Source: Parenemella sanctibonifatiensis (GTDB lineage Bacteria; Actinomycetota; Actinomycetes; Propionibacteriales; Propionibacteriaceae). Taken from it: DNA of 64,000 nt. A program made the translations under genes and the position numbers. The notes under the pieces are model-generated. The model made no database searches. It was given only the letters and a program-made list of their open reading frames with translations, and was not told the DNA's origin. The stretch is taken from positions 868,001-932,000 of the forward strand of contig NZ_NMVJ01000001.1 of assembly GCF_002250565.1 (NCBI RefSeq), read 5' to 3'. This document shows positions 46,819-55,491 of this stretch, piece after piece; within the stretch, counting starts at the first letter, position 1, and each line of letters begins with the position of its first letter.

Positions 46819-48462
46819 TCAGGCGATGCCGCCGTTCTCCTTGGCCTTCGCGTACTCCTCACGCGCCTTGTCGGCGAAGTCGCTGACGAACTTCTCGATG
46901 CCGCGATCCAGATCCTGATCGGAGACCTCATTCTGGATCCAGCGGCGGAAGACGTCCGACACGTCCTTGCCTGCGGCGCTCTCGTTGGTGGAGACCCACT
47001 CGGAGTAGAGCTCCCAGTGCGCCGCCTTCACGCCCTGCTCCTGATGGTCGAGCTGCCACTGGTGCAGCTCCTCGGCGACGGACTGGTCCTCGGGCACGTA
47101 GATCTGGCTGTTGACCTGCTGGCCGAGGTAGGCCCGCGCATTGAGAGCCTCCTGCTGGGTGGCGTCCTTGTTGGCGATCGGGGCGCCCGACTCCATCGAG
47201 TAGTGGGTGCCCTCCACGCCGTACTGGACGTCCAGATATTCCTGGGCGCCGAACGGGGCGGCGAAGTAGTCCATGAACTGGAGGATCTCTCGTACCCGAT
47301 CATCAGAGGTCTGCTTCGAGACCGCCACGAAGTCGCCGTAGCCGGGGCGCTTGAGGTAGATCTGCGAGGCACCGCCGTCGAGGCCGGGCAACTCGGGAAT
47401 CACCGCCTCCAGGCCATCGCGCTGGAGCTCGCCCGGCATGTACTCGAAGCTCTGGTGCTTGAAGACCGTGACGCCGGCGTTCCACCAGGTCGAGTAGCTG
47501 CCGGGCTCGGAGAAGGAGTTCGGGTGCAGCGCACCCTCGGCCCACAGCCGCTTCACTGCCTCCAGTGCCGGCCGGAAGGTCTCGTGCTCGCACTGGTGCA
47601 CGAAGGCGCCGTTCTCCTCGCCCCAGACGTTGGGTGAGCCCGCCATCATCGCGGTGAGGTTGAGGATCGAGGTGATCGGATCGGCGCCGAGGGCGAAGAT
47701 GTTCTTGCTGCGGTCGCTGCACTCGATGCACATCGACACCCACTCGTCCAGGCTGCTGGCCGAGAAGTCGCCCTCATAGCCGGCCGTACGCGCGGTCACG
47801 GGGCTGCCGACGATGATCCGGCCCACCGCGGGACGGGGCTGGGTCACGCCCCAGATCCGGCTGCCCAGGGTCGGAATGGTCCAGGTCTCGGTCGGGATGC
47901 TGGCCAGGCCCGGGTAGTCCTCGACGGCGCTGCCGGACAGGAAGGGGGTGAGGTCGGTGAAGGCACTCTCAAGCAACTGCGGCTTCCGCGGCGCCGTGCT
48001 CGGCAACATCATCAGCTCAGGCAGGTCACCCGAGGCGATGGTGACCTGGAACTTCTGCTCGTACTCGGTCCACGAGCCCCAGTTGAAGTTGAACTTGTTG
48101 GCCGTCGCACCCGACAGCAGGCCATACCAAGCGCTGCCCCCGAACGGGTTGGGCGGCGGCGCACCCTGGCAAAGGAATTCGATCGGGTCGGTCTCGGCGG
48201 GCGGCTGCTCGCGCATCCGAGGCGGGTCGGCCGGGTAGCTGAAGAAGGCCGGCTGGATGCCCAACGCGTTGTCGCCGGGCAGGTCCGGGGTCACCTCGGC
48301 GAAGGGCACGTAGTTGGGCGCCTGCGCCCGGGTGCTCGTCGCGCCGCCCTCCCCTTCGGCACCGGAACCGCCGGTGTCATCACTGGCGCACCCGGCCAGC
48401 GCTGCGGCGGCTGCAGCGGCACCGGCCCCGGCGAGAAGATGGCGACGAGAAATCGTGGTCAT
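46819..48462 (-). CDS. ABC-transporter solute-binding lipoprotein (LipO-like)
   Basis: A 547-residue relative of the gene at 21544. The Tat-like start TTISRRHLLAGAG and the lipobox AALAGC (Cys near residue 25) show lipidation. The mature protein has a Gly/Ser/Glu linker, then YVPFAEVTPDLPGD and FFSYPADPP, also shared with the 21544 protein, and ASGDLPELMMLPS with LSGSAVEDYPGLASIPTETW. No ABC permease is adjacent. GGAGG lies 7 nt before the ATG at 48462; the longer frame to 48537 is not supported. A LacI-type operator lies about 75 bp upstream. Confidence 0.9.
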   Translation of the reverse strand: MTTISRRHLLAGAGAAAAAAALAGCASDDTGGSGAEGEGGATSTRAQAPNYVPFAEVTPDLPGDNALGIQPAFFSYPADPPRMREQPPAETDPIEFLCQGAPPPNPFGGSAWYGLLSGATANKFNFNWGSWTEYEQKFQVTIASGDLPELMMLPSTAPRKPQLLESAFTDLTPFLSGSAVEDYPGLASIPTETWTIPTLGSRIWGVTQPRPAVGRIIVGSPVTARTAGYEGDFSASSLDEWVSMCIECSDRSKNIFALGADPITSILNLTAMMAGSPNVWGEENGAFVHQCEHETFRPALEAVKRLWAEGALHPNSFSEPGSYSTWWNAGVTVFKHQSFEYMPGELQRDGLEAVIPELPGLDGGASQIYLKRPGYGDFVAVSKQTSDDRVREILQFMDYFAAPFGAQEYLDVQYGVEGTHYSMESGAPIANKDATQQEALNARAYLGQQVNSQIYVPEDQSVAEELHQWQLDHQEQGVKAAHWELYSEWVSTNESAAGKDVSDVFRRWIQNEVSDQDLDRGIEKFVSDFADKAREEYAKAKENGGIA

Positions 48463-48532
48463 GCGCGAACCTCCATTGGCGACGGGCCCGGCGGTGGGCC
48501 ATGCCCTGATCTTGGAGGACGCCCGCAGCCTC

Positions 48533-48547
48533 AGCAAGCGTTTTCAG
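48533..48547 (-). promoter_or_regulatory. LacI/CcpA-type operator
   Basis: The minus-strand sequence CTGAAAACGCTTGCT fits the cre-like consensus of LacI-family regulators (TGnAAnCGnTnnCA) at nearly every fixed position. It lies between the isomerase stop and the lipoprotein start, 71 bp before the latter. Confidence 0.55.
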
Positions 48548-48574
48548 ATAACGATTCGGGCACCCGCCGACGGC

Positions 48575-49426
48575 TCACCAACCGATGGAACGCAGGTACT
48601 CGCGGGACTCGCGTACCGAGTCGAAGGGATCGCGCCCGTAGGTCTGGTCCTGCTCGACGAAGATGTACTCGGCACCTGCCTTGACCGCCGCCGGCAGCAC
48701 CTCGGGCCAGTTGATGTTGCCGGCGCCGACCTCGGCGTACTGCACGATCTCGTGGAGGAAGTACTGGTGGGCGCTCATGCCGCGCTCCTCGTCGCTCATC
48801 TCGAGGTTCTCCAGCGTCGGCGCGGCGATCCGATAGTCCTTGGCGTGGATGGTCTTGCACACCCCGTCGTAGGCCCTGAGCATGTCCAGCGGAGCCATCC
48901 CGCCGCGCTGCACCCAGTGAATGTCCACCTCGAACTGCATGGCCGGGGCGACCCGGCGTACCAGGTCGAAGATCCGTTCCCCGTCCAGCTTGGCCAGGTC
49001 GGCGTGGTGGTTGTGGTAGAGCAAGGTGATCCCCTGCTCGGCCAGCCGCTCGGCGTAGGGCTGCGCCTCGGCGGCCCACGCCTCGCAGGCCTGCTTGGAG
49101 GTCATCGCCTGGCGCGGCATCCCGCCGATCCGGACGAAGCGGGTGTTGAGCCGCTGGCAGTCCGCGACGATCTTGTCGAAGTCGGCGTCCAGCGCGTCGG
49201 GGCTGTTCTCGTTGGCCTTGGTCAGGGCGGTCGACAACGCGCCGACCTCCATCCCGAGCTCGGAGATGCCGCGTTCGAGGTCGGCCGTGTTCGCCTCGTC
49301 CATCGGGACCTGGGAGATCTCGACCGAGTCGTAGCCGATCTCCTTGAGGCGCTCCAGCGTGGGCCACATGCCCTGCTCGCCGATCTCGCGCTTGAACATC
49401 ATCACAATGCAACCCACAGAAGCCAT
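48575..49426 (-). CDS. Sugar phosphate isomerase/epimerase (xylose-isomerase-like TIM barrel)
   Basis: A 283-residue TIM-barrel protein of the AP-endonuclease-2/IolE superfamily. Metal-ligand regions are visible: YDSVEISQVP (strand 2), LLYHNHHADLAKLDG, QFEVDIHWVQRGG and YIFVEQDQTYGRDP. Members isomerise or epimerise keto sugars or dehydrate inososes; the substrate is unknown. The ATG at 49426 has TAGGCT six bases upstream and is leaderless. It lies before the solute-binding lipoprotein on the same strand, so the two probably serve the same sugar. Confidence 0.88.
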   Translation of the reverse strand: MASVGCIVMMFKREIGEQGMWPTLERLKEIGYDSVEISQVPMDEANTADLERGISELGMEVGALSTALTKANENSPDALDADFDKIVADCQRLNTRFVRIGGMPRQAMTSKQACEAWAAEAQPYAERLAEQGITLLYHNHHADLAKLDGERIFDLVRRVAPAMQFEVDIHWVQRGGMAPLDMLRAYDGVCKTIHAKDYRIAAPTLENLEMSDEERGMSAHQYFLHEIVQYAEVGAGNINWPEVLPAAVKAGAEYIFVEQDQTYGRDPFDSVRESREYLRSIGW

Positions 49427-49432
49427 GGCCGG

Positions 49433-49438
49433 AGCCTA
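49433..49438 (-). promoter_or_regulatory. -10 box (TAGGCT) for a leaderless transcript
   Basis: TAGGCT on the minus strand ends 6 nt before the ATG at 49426. Confidence 0.55.
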
Positions 49439-49439
49439 G

Positions 49440-49553
49440 CGGCTCGCCAGCGGCGACCTACCTGATGTGGTCGCCATCGGTGCTGCGCCCCGGCTCCCCG
49501 AGCTGCTGGAGTCCGAGTTCGCGGACCTCACCGACCATCTTTCCGGCGACGCC
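49440..49553 (+). pseudogene. Fragment of a third solute-binding lipoprotein
   Basis: The plus frame reads LASGDLPDVVAIGAAPRLPE then LLESEFADLTDHLSGDAIEA. The intact lipoprotein at 46819 has ASGDLPELMMLPSTAPRKPQ then LLESAFTDLTPFLSGSAVED at one stretch, so this is a 38-codon internal piece of a paralogue. A TAG stop lies just upstream, and the reading frame passes directly into a glycosidase fragment at about 49554. It is a deletion scar. Confidence 0.7.
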
Positions 49554-50149
49554 ATCGAGGCCTGCGCTACGGCGTCCAGGAACATGCGTGACGACCACCA
49601 GATCGGCTGGGTCAACGCGGTTCCGAACGCGGTCCATCACACCGCCCTACGGGCCGCCGCGGCGATGGCCCGAGCACTCGGCGACCGGAGCACCGCCGAT
49701 CGCCACGACCGGCGCGCCGACGCACTACGCGAGGACTTCCAGCGGCTCCTGTTCGACCCTGAGGCCGGCCGTTACCGCGACGGCCTGGACCGGACCGGCT
49801 CCCCGATTGACCACCACTCCTTCCATTCCAGCGTCTTTGCGCTGCGGATGGGGTTGGCCAGCGAGCGTCTGCGCCCCGGCTTGGTGCGCGCGGTCGCCGA
49901 CGGTGGCGTACGGGGAAACATCTTCGCGGGCATGTTCTTCTTCGAGACGCTCTTCAGCTACAGCCAAGGAGTGCGGGCGCTGGAGTTCATCACCGACGCG
50001 GCCGCGGTCGGTCCCGCACGCCAGCTGGCGCAGGGTGCCACCACCACTTGGGAGGCCTGGGACAAGGACCTGAAGTGGAACACCAGCCTGTGCCATCCAG
50101 CCGGGTCCATGGTCGGCTCGGTGATCGCCCAAGAGGTGACCTACCGCTG
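49554..50149 (+). pseudogene. Fragment of an alpha-L-rhamnosidase-like (six-hairpin) glycosidase
   Basis: The product carries RLLFDPEAGRYRDGLDRTGS, DHHSFHSSVFALRMGLASER, NIFAGMFFFETLFSYSQGVR, GATTTWEAWDKDLKWNTSLC and HPAGSMVGS. These are typical of the C-terminal half of the (alpha/alpha)6 catalytic domain of GH78-like rhamnosidases (TTTWExW..HP). The N-terminal half with the acid/base Glu region and the C-terminal beta domain are absent. The open frame runs on to 50252 inside the SGNH gene but similarity ends near VIAQEV. The fragment is fused in frame to a solute-binding-protein piece and cannot be functional as it stands. Confidence 0.65.
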
Positions 50150-50176
50150 CTGGGGCGCGGTTTTCTGCGCGAAGCG

Positions 50177-51220
50177 TCAGCGACCGAGCAGCTTTTCGAC
50201 CTCAGCGCCGATGGTTTCTGCCATCCGCAGGAAGCCGAGGTCAGTCGGGTGAGTGCCGTCGACAGTTCCCTCCCCGTCGGTGCCGAACAGCCGCTGGCTG
50301 AAATCGCCGCCGGGCAGAGTCACCTGTACGCCGGCTTGCTGCGCCCGCGTCACCGCCCGGACCAAGCTCTCGTTGGAGCTCTTGACCCGCTCCGCCCGGG
50401 AGGCCGAGATCCAGGAGTTGGCGTAGTCCGGGCTCGGGACAGCCAGGATCGGGATGTCTGGATGCGCCTTGCCGATCGCGACCAACGCGTCGTGGACGGC
50501 CGGTTCGAGCTCATCACCGGACAGGTTCGGCAGCGGATCCACCACCCACACGTCCGGGGTCAGTTCGGTCAGCAGGTCCACCACCGGCGGCTGGCACTTG
50601 CCGTTGCCGGAGAAACCCAGGTTGATGTGGTTGATGCCCAACTTGCGGGCGATCTGGGCCGGGTACGCCATGCCCGGCCGGTTGGCGCAGCCGCCGTGCA
50701 CGATCGACGTGCCGTAGAAGGCGACCACCGGGGAGGTGTCGGCAGCTGCCGCGCTGATGGTGCCGTCGGTGCCGATCTGGATGTCGGTGGCGCCGCGGTA
50801 GAGCGGCAGATAGAGGCAGTACTCGCGCTCGGTGCCATCCATCCCCTCCAGGATCACCTGCTCCTGGGGCTGGTCGTGGTTGCGGGCCGGCCACGCCGCC
50901 CGAACATGACGCCACGCGGTGGCCGGGGCGCCGAGCTCACGGGCGTACAGGTCGAAGCCGCTGGAACCGCTGTCGGGCATGTGGGACAACGGCCCACCGG
51001 CGGTCAGCCGCCACCGCACCGCGGCCACCGTGATGGCACCGACGAAGCGGACCCGGAGGCCGGCCGAAGCGCGAGACAGGTCCCACACCCGATCGGGCAC
51101 GGAGCCCTCCGCACGGTCCGGCAGCCGGGTCCACGGTTGCGATTCATCGGGCCAGGCCTGCCCCTCGATCCGCAACGTGGCGGCATCGGTCCAGGTCAGG
51201 TCGGGGGTCGTTTCTTCCAT
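50177..51220 (-). CDS. SGNH/GDSL-type carbohydrate esterase
   Basis: A 347-residue esterase with no signal peptide. An N-terminal beta-sandwich (1-160, including LRVRFVGAITVAAVRWRLTA) precedes the SGNH domain: block I FYGTSIVHGGCANRPGMAYP with the nucleophile Ser, block II near INLGFSGNGKCQPP (Gly and Asn), block V GTVDGTHPTDLGFLRMAE with Asp and His. Such two-domain SGNH enzymes often remove acetyl groups from polysaccharides. GGAG precedes the ATG. The rhamnosidase fragment runs toward it from the other side, so both may come from one glycan locus. Confidence 0.88.
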   Translation of the reverse strand: MEETTPDLTWTDAATLRIEGQAWPDESQPWTRLPDRAEGSVPDRVWDLSRASAGLRVRFVGAITVAAVRWRLTAGGPLSHMPDSGSSGFDLYARELGAPATAWRHVRAAWPARNHDQPQEQVILEGMDGTEREYCLYLPLYRGATDIQIGTDGTISAAAADTSPVVAFYGTSIVHGGCANRPGMAYPAQIARKLGINHINLGFSGNGKCQPPVVDLLTELTPDVWVVDPLPNLSGDELEPAVHDALVAIGKAHPDIPILAVPSPDYANSWISASRAERVKSSNESLVRAVTRAQQAGVQVTLPGGDFSQRLFGTDGEGTVDGTHPTDLGFLRMAETIGAEVEKLLGR

Positions 51221-51277
51221 GACGCTCCTCGGCGACAGTGCTGGCCCAGGATTGGGCTGGCGGGGATCAGGTCCGGG

Positions 51278-52870
51278 TCAGCGGCGGCGCCGCCCGGTGC
51301 CGAACAGGCCACGGGTCACTTCACGCATGACCGTACGCCCCATCTGGCGCACGAAGGTGTTCTTGCTCAGCTGCTCGAACATGCTGGGCTCGTCCTTCTT
51401 CGGCTTCGGCTCTCGGCGCGGCGCCTCCTGCCGTGGCGCCGGCTGCTGCGGGAAGGGCTGTTGCGGTTGCTGGGCCTGGGGTTGGGTCTGCTGCTCCTGT
51501 TGGGCGGCCTCGGCACCTGCTTTCAGTTTGCGCGACAGCATCTCGTAGGCCGAATCACGATCGACCACCTGGCCATACTTGGCCTGCAACGGCGAGGCCT
51601 GCACCAACTGCTGCAGCTGCTCGTCCGGGGTCGGCGACATCAGCGATTGCGGTGCCCGGACCCGGGTCCAGGCCACTGGGGTGGGCGCCCCGTCGGGATC
51701 CATCACGGTGACGATCGCCTCACCGGTGCCCAGCGAGGGCAGCAGCTCGGTCAGCTCATAGCTGGAAGTGGGATAGGTCGCCACGGTCTGCTTGAGCGCC
51801 TTGGCGTCCTTGGGGGTGTGGGCCCGCAGCTGATGCTGCACCCGCGACCCGAGCTGGGCCAGCACCTCCTCGGGCACGTCGGTGGGCGACTGAGTGACGA
51901 AGAAGACACCGACACCCTTGGAACGGATCAGCCGCACCGTCTGGGTGATCTGGTCCATGAACGCCTTGGAGGCGTCCTTGAAGAGCAGGTGCGCCTCGTC
52001 GAAGAAGAAGACGAGCTTGGGCTTGTCGACATCGCCGACCTCGGGCAGGTCGGCGTACAGATCGGCCAGCAACCACATCAGGAAGGTGGAGAAAATCTGG
52101 GGCCGGTTGGCCAGATTGGGCAGCTCCAGCAATGAGATGATGCCGCGGCCGTCCTCGGCCACCCGCAACAGCTCGGCGGTGTCGAACTCCGGCTCACCGA
52201 AGAAGGCGTCGGCGCCCTGGTTGGACAGCGTGATGAGGTTGCGCAGAATGACCCCGACCGTCGCCGCGGACACTCCGCCGATGCCCTTGAGGTCGGCCTT
52301 GCCCTCGTCGCTGGTCAGATAGTTCAGCAGCGCGCGCAGATCCGCCAGGTCCAGCAACGGCAGCCCGGCTTGGTCGGCGAAGTGGAAGACCAACCCCAGC
52401 GTCGATTCCTGGGTGTCGTTGAGACCCAGCACCTTGGACAGCAGCACCGGCCCGAAGGCCGACATGGTGACCCGTAGCGGTACGCCGTGGCCCTCACCAC
52501 CGAGGGCGTAGAACTCGGTCGGATAGCCGGTCGGCTGCCAGTCCTGACCGATCGACTCGGTGCGTTCCAGAAGCTTCGGCGAGGACTCACCCGGGCTCGC
52601 CAGACCCGACAGGTCACCCTTGATGTCAGCCGCGAAGACCGGCACACCGGCCGCGGACAACCCTTCGGCCAGGCCCTGCAGCGTCTTGGTCTTGCCGGTG
52701 CCGGTGGCACCGCAGATCAGGCCGTGCCGATTCAGCATCGCGAGCGGGATGCGTACGCCTGCCTCGGGCCGGGGCTCGTCCTCCACCAGCAGCGCGCCGA
52801 TCTCGAGCGCTTCGCCCTCGAAGGTGTAGCCCTGCTGGATCGTCGCCACCTGATCATCTGTCGCGGTCAT
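51278..52870 (-). CDS. HerA-like helicase/ATPase (DUF853 family)
   Basis: A 530-residue FtsK/HerA-superfamily ATPase (YjgR-like). Walker A is ICGATGTGKTKTLQGLAEGL, Walker B is LVFFFDEAHLLFKDASKAFM, and the sensor region is GVGVFFVTQSPTDVPEEVLA. A Gln/Pro linker (about 445-490) and a basic tail ending FGTGRRRR follow. The family is widespread, possibly acting in DNA processing, without a settled role. The ATG at 52870 begins MTATDDQVATIQQGYTFEGE; the longer frame is rejected as it lacks a ribosome site. Confidence 0.9.
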   Translation of the reverse strand: MTATDDQVATIQQGYTFEGEALEIGALLVEDEPRPEAGVRIPLAMLNRHGLICGATGTGKTKTLQGLAEGLSAAGVPVFAADIKGDLSGLASPGESSPKLLERTESIGQDWQPTGYPTEFYALGGEGHGVPLRVTMSAFGPVLLSKVLGLNDTQESTLGLVFHFADQAGLPLLDLADLRALLNYLTSDEGKADLKGIGGVSAATVGVILRNLITLSNQGADAFFGEPEFDTAELLRVAEDGRGIISLLELPNLANRPQIFSTFLMWLLADLYADLPEVGDVDKPKLVFFFDEAHLLFKDASKAFMDQITQTVRLIRSKGVGVFFVTQSPTDVPEEVLAQLGSRVQHQLRAHTPKDAKALKQTVATYPTSSYELTELLPSLGTGEAIVTVMDPDGAPTPVAWTRVRAPQSLMSPTPDEQLQQLVQASPLQAKYGQVVDRDSAYEMLSRKLKAGAEAAQQEQQTQPQAQQPQQPFPQQPAPRQEAPRREPKPKKDEPSMFEQLSKNTFVRQMGRTVMREVTRGLFGTGRRRR

Positions 52871-53010
52871 GGCCAGCAGCTTTCCAGTAACGGGGTCCGG
52901 GCACAACGGTGGGGCCCGGACCGGTCTGCAGGGTGAGCCGAAATTGCGGCAACCGGTCACGTTGCCGAATCGTTAGCCGCAGGATTGGGGGTTCCCCCCG
53001 TCGCCCGGCC

Positions 53011-53016
53011 TAGACT
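53011..53016 (+). promoter_or_regulatory. -10 box (TAGACT) for a leaderless transcript
   Basis: TAGACT ends 7 nt before the GTG at 53024. Confidence 0.6.
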
Positions 53017-53023
53017 GCGGCGC

Positions 53024-53317
53024 GTGATCTTCAAGCGAGTTGGCGATGGGAAACCGTATCCTCCGCATGGCTACGCCCAGAAGCAGTGGGCGGCCATCGC
53101 CCCCCACCAGGTGCGGCTGGACCAGTTGGTGACCACCAAGCGGACGCTCGATCTGGAAGCGCTGCTGGAGGAGGACTCGACCTTCTACGGCGACCTGTTT
53201 GCCCACGTCGTCTCCTGGCACGGTGACCTCTATCTGGAGGACGGTCTGCACCGGGCGCTCCGGGCAGCCCTGCAGCAGCGCCAGACCTTGCACGCCCGGG
53301 TGCTCGAGCTCGACTGA
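53024..53317 (+). CDS. Conserved actinobacterial ParB-like small protein
   Basis: A 97-residue protein starting at a leaderless GTG (VIFKRVGDGKPYPPHGYA). It contains VRLDQLVTTKRTLDLEALLE, DSTFYGDLFAHVVSWHGDLY and LEDGLHRALRAALQQRQTLH, the last resembling the DGxHR motif of ParB/sulfiredoxin-like domains. Close relatives occur in mycobacteria and other actinobacteria next to the LytR_C gene, as here, and are sometimes labelled VapB-like antitoxin without evidence. Function unknown. Confidence 0.8.
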   Translation: MIFKRVGDGKPYPPHGYAQKQWAAIAPHQVRLDQLVTTKRTLDLEALLEEDSTFYGDLFAHVVSWHGDLYLEDGLHRALRAALQQRQTLHARVLELD

Positions 53318-53479
53318 ACCAAACGTGTTCGCCGGCACAGGGCGGGTTGACCTCACGACCGCCGCGGAAGTCGCTAACCTGTCGCCGTTGGCTGTGTCGC
53401 GACCGCGGGTGTCCCCGCGGACCGCGGTTCGGCTCCAGAACACCAGTCGAATGCAGGACCCCAGTCGGAGGGAAGTGAA

Positions 53480-53986
53480 GTGACTGCAGGCCGCGTCTTC
53501 CAAGCGCTGCGTACGCCGCTCACCCTCGTAGTGCTGTTGGTGCTCCTCTACCTCGGCTTCAACTGGGGTTGGGAGCGTGCCAGCGCACCGATTCCGCCGC
53601 CACCCCCGCCCACCTGCATCAACCAGCCGGTCCCCGAAGGTCGCCTCACCACCGAACAGGTCACGCTGCGGGTGCTGAACGGTTCCGACCAGCAGGGCCT
53701 GGCGCGCCGGGTCGGCGACGAACTCACCAGCCGCGGCTTCCGGGTCACCACGACCGGCAACACCGATGAGGTCATCACCAGCACCATCATCGTCGGCGCC
53801 GCCGAGGAGAACCCTGAGGTCCAGCTGATCGCGGCCCACCTGCCCGAGGCCGCCATCCGTGCCGACGGACGCAGCGACCGCAGCGTCGACGTCTTGGTCG
53901 GGTCCACTTTCGAGGGTTTCGCGCCCGAGGCACCCGATTCGGTGGAGATTCAGGGCGAGTCGATCTGCCTGCCGTCGGCCCCGTGA
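53480..53986 (+). CDS. LytR C-terminal-domain membrane protein
   Basis: A 168-residue protein with one N-terminal membrane helix ([20 protein letters not shown]), a Pro-rich spacer (IPPPPPPTC) and an extracellular LytR_C domain ([20 protein letters not shown] to [12 protein letters not shown]). In LCP proteins this domain accompanies cell-wall polymer transfer; stand-alone versions may assist the wall machinery. GGAGGGAAG precedes the GTG. It is 160 bp after the ParB-like gene, the usual order in related genomes. Confidence 0.9.
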   Translation: MTAGRVFQALRTPLTLVVLLVLLYLGFNWGWERASAPIPPPPPPTCINQPVPEGRLTTEQVTLRVLNGSDQQGLARRVGDELTSRGFRVTTTGNTDEVITSTIIVGAAEENPEVQLIAAHLPEAAIRADGRSDRSVDVLVGSTFEGFAPEAPDSVEIQGESICLPSAP

Positions 53987-54134
53987 TGGGGCGTCGGCCC
54001 CAGCTCAACTGGACAGCCGGCGTACGGCGAGTATCATGGATCCCTGTGCCCGGCGCGTCGCCCCGCCGAAAGCCCGGGAAGCACTTCAGAACTCACGAGC
54101 GTCACCAGCGTTCGTCCGACCAGATTGGTTAGCC

Positions 54135-54308
54135 ATGGCTGTTCCCAAGCGCAAGATGTCGCGCAGCAACACCCGGCACCGCCGCTCGCAGTGGAAGGCC
54201 ACCGCGGCTGACCTGGTGCCGATCAACGTCCAGGGCCGTCAGGTGCGCGTACCGCGTCGCCTCGTCAAGGCCTACCAGCGCGGCCTGCTCGACCCGCAGG
54301 ACGCCTGA
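54135..54308 (+). CDS. rpmF: 50S ribosomal protein L32
   Basis: A 57-residue bL32: [20 protein letters not shown] followed by [16 protein letters not shown]. There is no CxxC..CxxC zinc ribbon, so this is the Cys-free (zinc-independent) form usual in actinobacteria. A TATCAT -10 box at about 54031 implies a 90-nt leader. The preceding frame is open without a function. It is not linked to yceD here. Confidence 0.95.
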   Translation: MAVPKRKMSRSNTRHRRSQWKATAADLVPINVQGRQVRVPRRLVKAYQRGLLDPQDA

Positions 54309-54389
54309 GGCACTCGGAGCCCAGCTCCGTCGACACGACACCGCTCACCGGCACGCCGGGGGCGGTGTTTGTGGTTTGCTGAGGACCTC

Positions 54390-55433
54390 ATGGCAGACAC
54401 GATTCGGCATCACATCCTGCGCGGCCCTCGGCTCAGCGCGCAGCAGTTGCACGACCTGCTGCAGCTGCGGGCGCGGGTCTTCATCCTCGAGCAGGGCATC
54501 ATCTGCGACGAGATCGACGGCCACGACCTCGACGCGACCACCACTCACCTGTGGCTGAGCCGGGACGGTGAGGTGGTCTCGACGCTGCGGATGATGGACG
54601 GGCCTGATGGCGTACGGGTGGGTCGGGTCTGCACCGCCGCCGCCGAACGTGGCCGCGGCCATGCCACCAAGCTGATGAGCCTGGCCCTGGACGTCATCGG
54701 CGATCGCCCCAGCGAGCTGCACGCCCAGGAACCGGTGATCGACTTCTATCGCCCCTTCGGATACGCCCCGGTCGGCGACATCTACCTGGAGGAGGGCGTA
54801 CGCCACCAGACCATGGTGCGGCCCGGCGCCGGATCCGGTACGCCCCCAGCCCCGGCAGCCGAAGCCGTCGTGGAGCATCGGCCGAGTCGGCGGGTCGCCC
54901 CGGAGCCGGTCGGACCGATCGTTGCCGCTGCTGATGGCTCAGCACTGGGCAATCCCGGACCGGCCGGTTGGGCCTGGTACATCGACGACGACTGCTGGGC
55001 CAGCGGCGGCTGGAAGCATGCGACGAACAACCGCGGGGAGTTGCAGGCGGTGCTGGATCTGTTGTGGCAGACCGCCCACGTGGATCGGCCGCTGCAGGTG
55101 CTGTGCGACTCGCAGTACACGATCAACGCGTTGACCAAGTGGATGCCGGGCTGGAAGCGCAAGGGCTGGCGCAAGAAGGACGGCAAGGCGGTGCTCAACC
55201 GCGACATCCTGGAGCAGCTCGACCGCGCCCTGGCCGGCCGCGACGTGTCGTTCAGCTGGGTCAAGGGGCATGCCGGGCATGACCTGAACGAGGCCGCCGA
55301 CGTCCGCGCCCGAGCCGCGGCGACGGCGTACCAGCAGGGCCGCGACCCCGATCCGGGGCCCGGATATCCCGACGCCCGGCCCGCGCCGCCCGCCGTTGCC
55401 GCGCCGGAAGCGGATCAGGCCGAGCTTTTCTGA
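54390..55433 (+). CDS. Fusion of ElaA-like GNAT acetyltransferase and RNase HI
   Basis: A 347-residue two-domain protein. Residues 1-150 are a GNAT domain of ElaA type: LQLRARVFILEQGIICDEID, RVGRVCTAAAERGRGHATKL (acetyl-CoA loop RGRGHA) and IDFYRPFGYAPVGDIYLEEG. A Pro/Ala linker follows. Residues 175-315 form RNase HI with the acidic catalytic residues: Asp in AAADGSALGNPGPAGWAW, Glu in NNRGELQAVLDLL, Asp in VLCDSQYTINAL and Asp in HDLNEAADVRARA, plus SWVKGHAGH. It should cleave RNA in RNA-DNA hybrids; the acetyl target is unknown. The Pro/Ala-rich tail ends in EADQAELF. GAGG precedes the ATG. Confidence 0.9.
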   Translation: MADTIRHHILRGPRLSAQQLHDLLQLRARVFILEQGIICDEIDGHDLDATTTHLWLSRDGEVVSTLRMMDGPDGVRVGRVCTAAAERGRGHATKLMSLALDVIGDRPSELHAQEPVIDFYRPFGYAPVGDIYLEEGVRHQTMVRPGAGSGTPPAPAAEAVVEHRPSRRVAPEPVGPIVAAADGSALGNPGPAGWAWYIDDDCWASGGWKHATNNRGELQAVLDLLWQTAHVDRPLQVLCDSQYTINALTKWMPGWKRKGWRKKDGKAVLNRDILEQLDRALAGRDVSFSWVKGHAGHDLNEAADVRARAAATAYQQGRDPDPGPGYPDARPAPPAVAAPEADQAELF

Positions 55434-55479
55434 ACCGAAACCGTTACCAAGAAGCGTGCGCCACGCGCCCACTGACGGT

Positions 55480-55485
55480 TAGGCT
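55480..55485 (+). promoter_or_regulatory. -10 box (TAGGCT) for a leaderless transcript
   Basis: TAGGCT ends 6 nt before the GTG at 55492. Confidence 0.6.
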
Positions 55486-55491
55486 GCCCTC

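Noticed and set aside
53024-53317. VapB-type antitoxin
   Set aside because: There is no adjacent PIN-domain toxin, and the sequence looks ParB/sulfiredoxin-like; the neighbour is a LytR_C protein.
54040-54134. Extended N-terminus for ribosomal protein L32 from an upstream ATG
   Set aside because: The frame is open, but L32 is a 57-residue protein that starts MAVPKRK in all relatives known to me.
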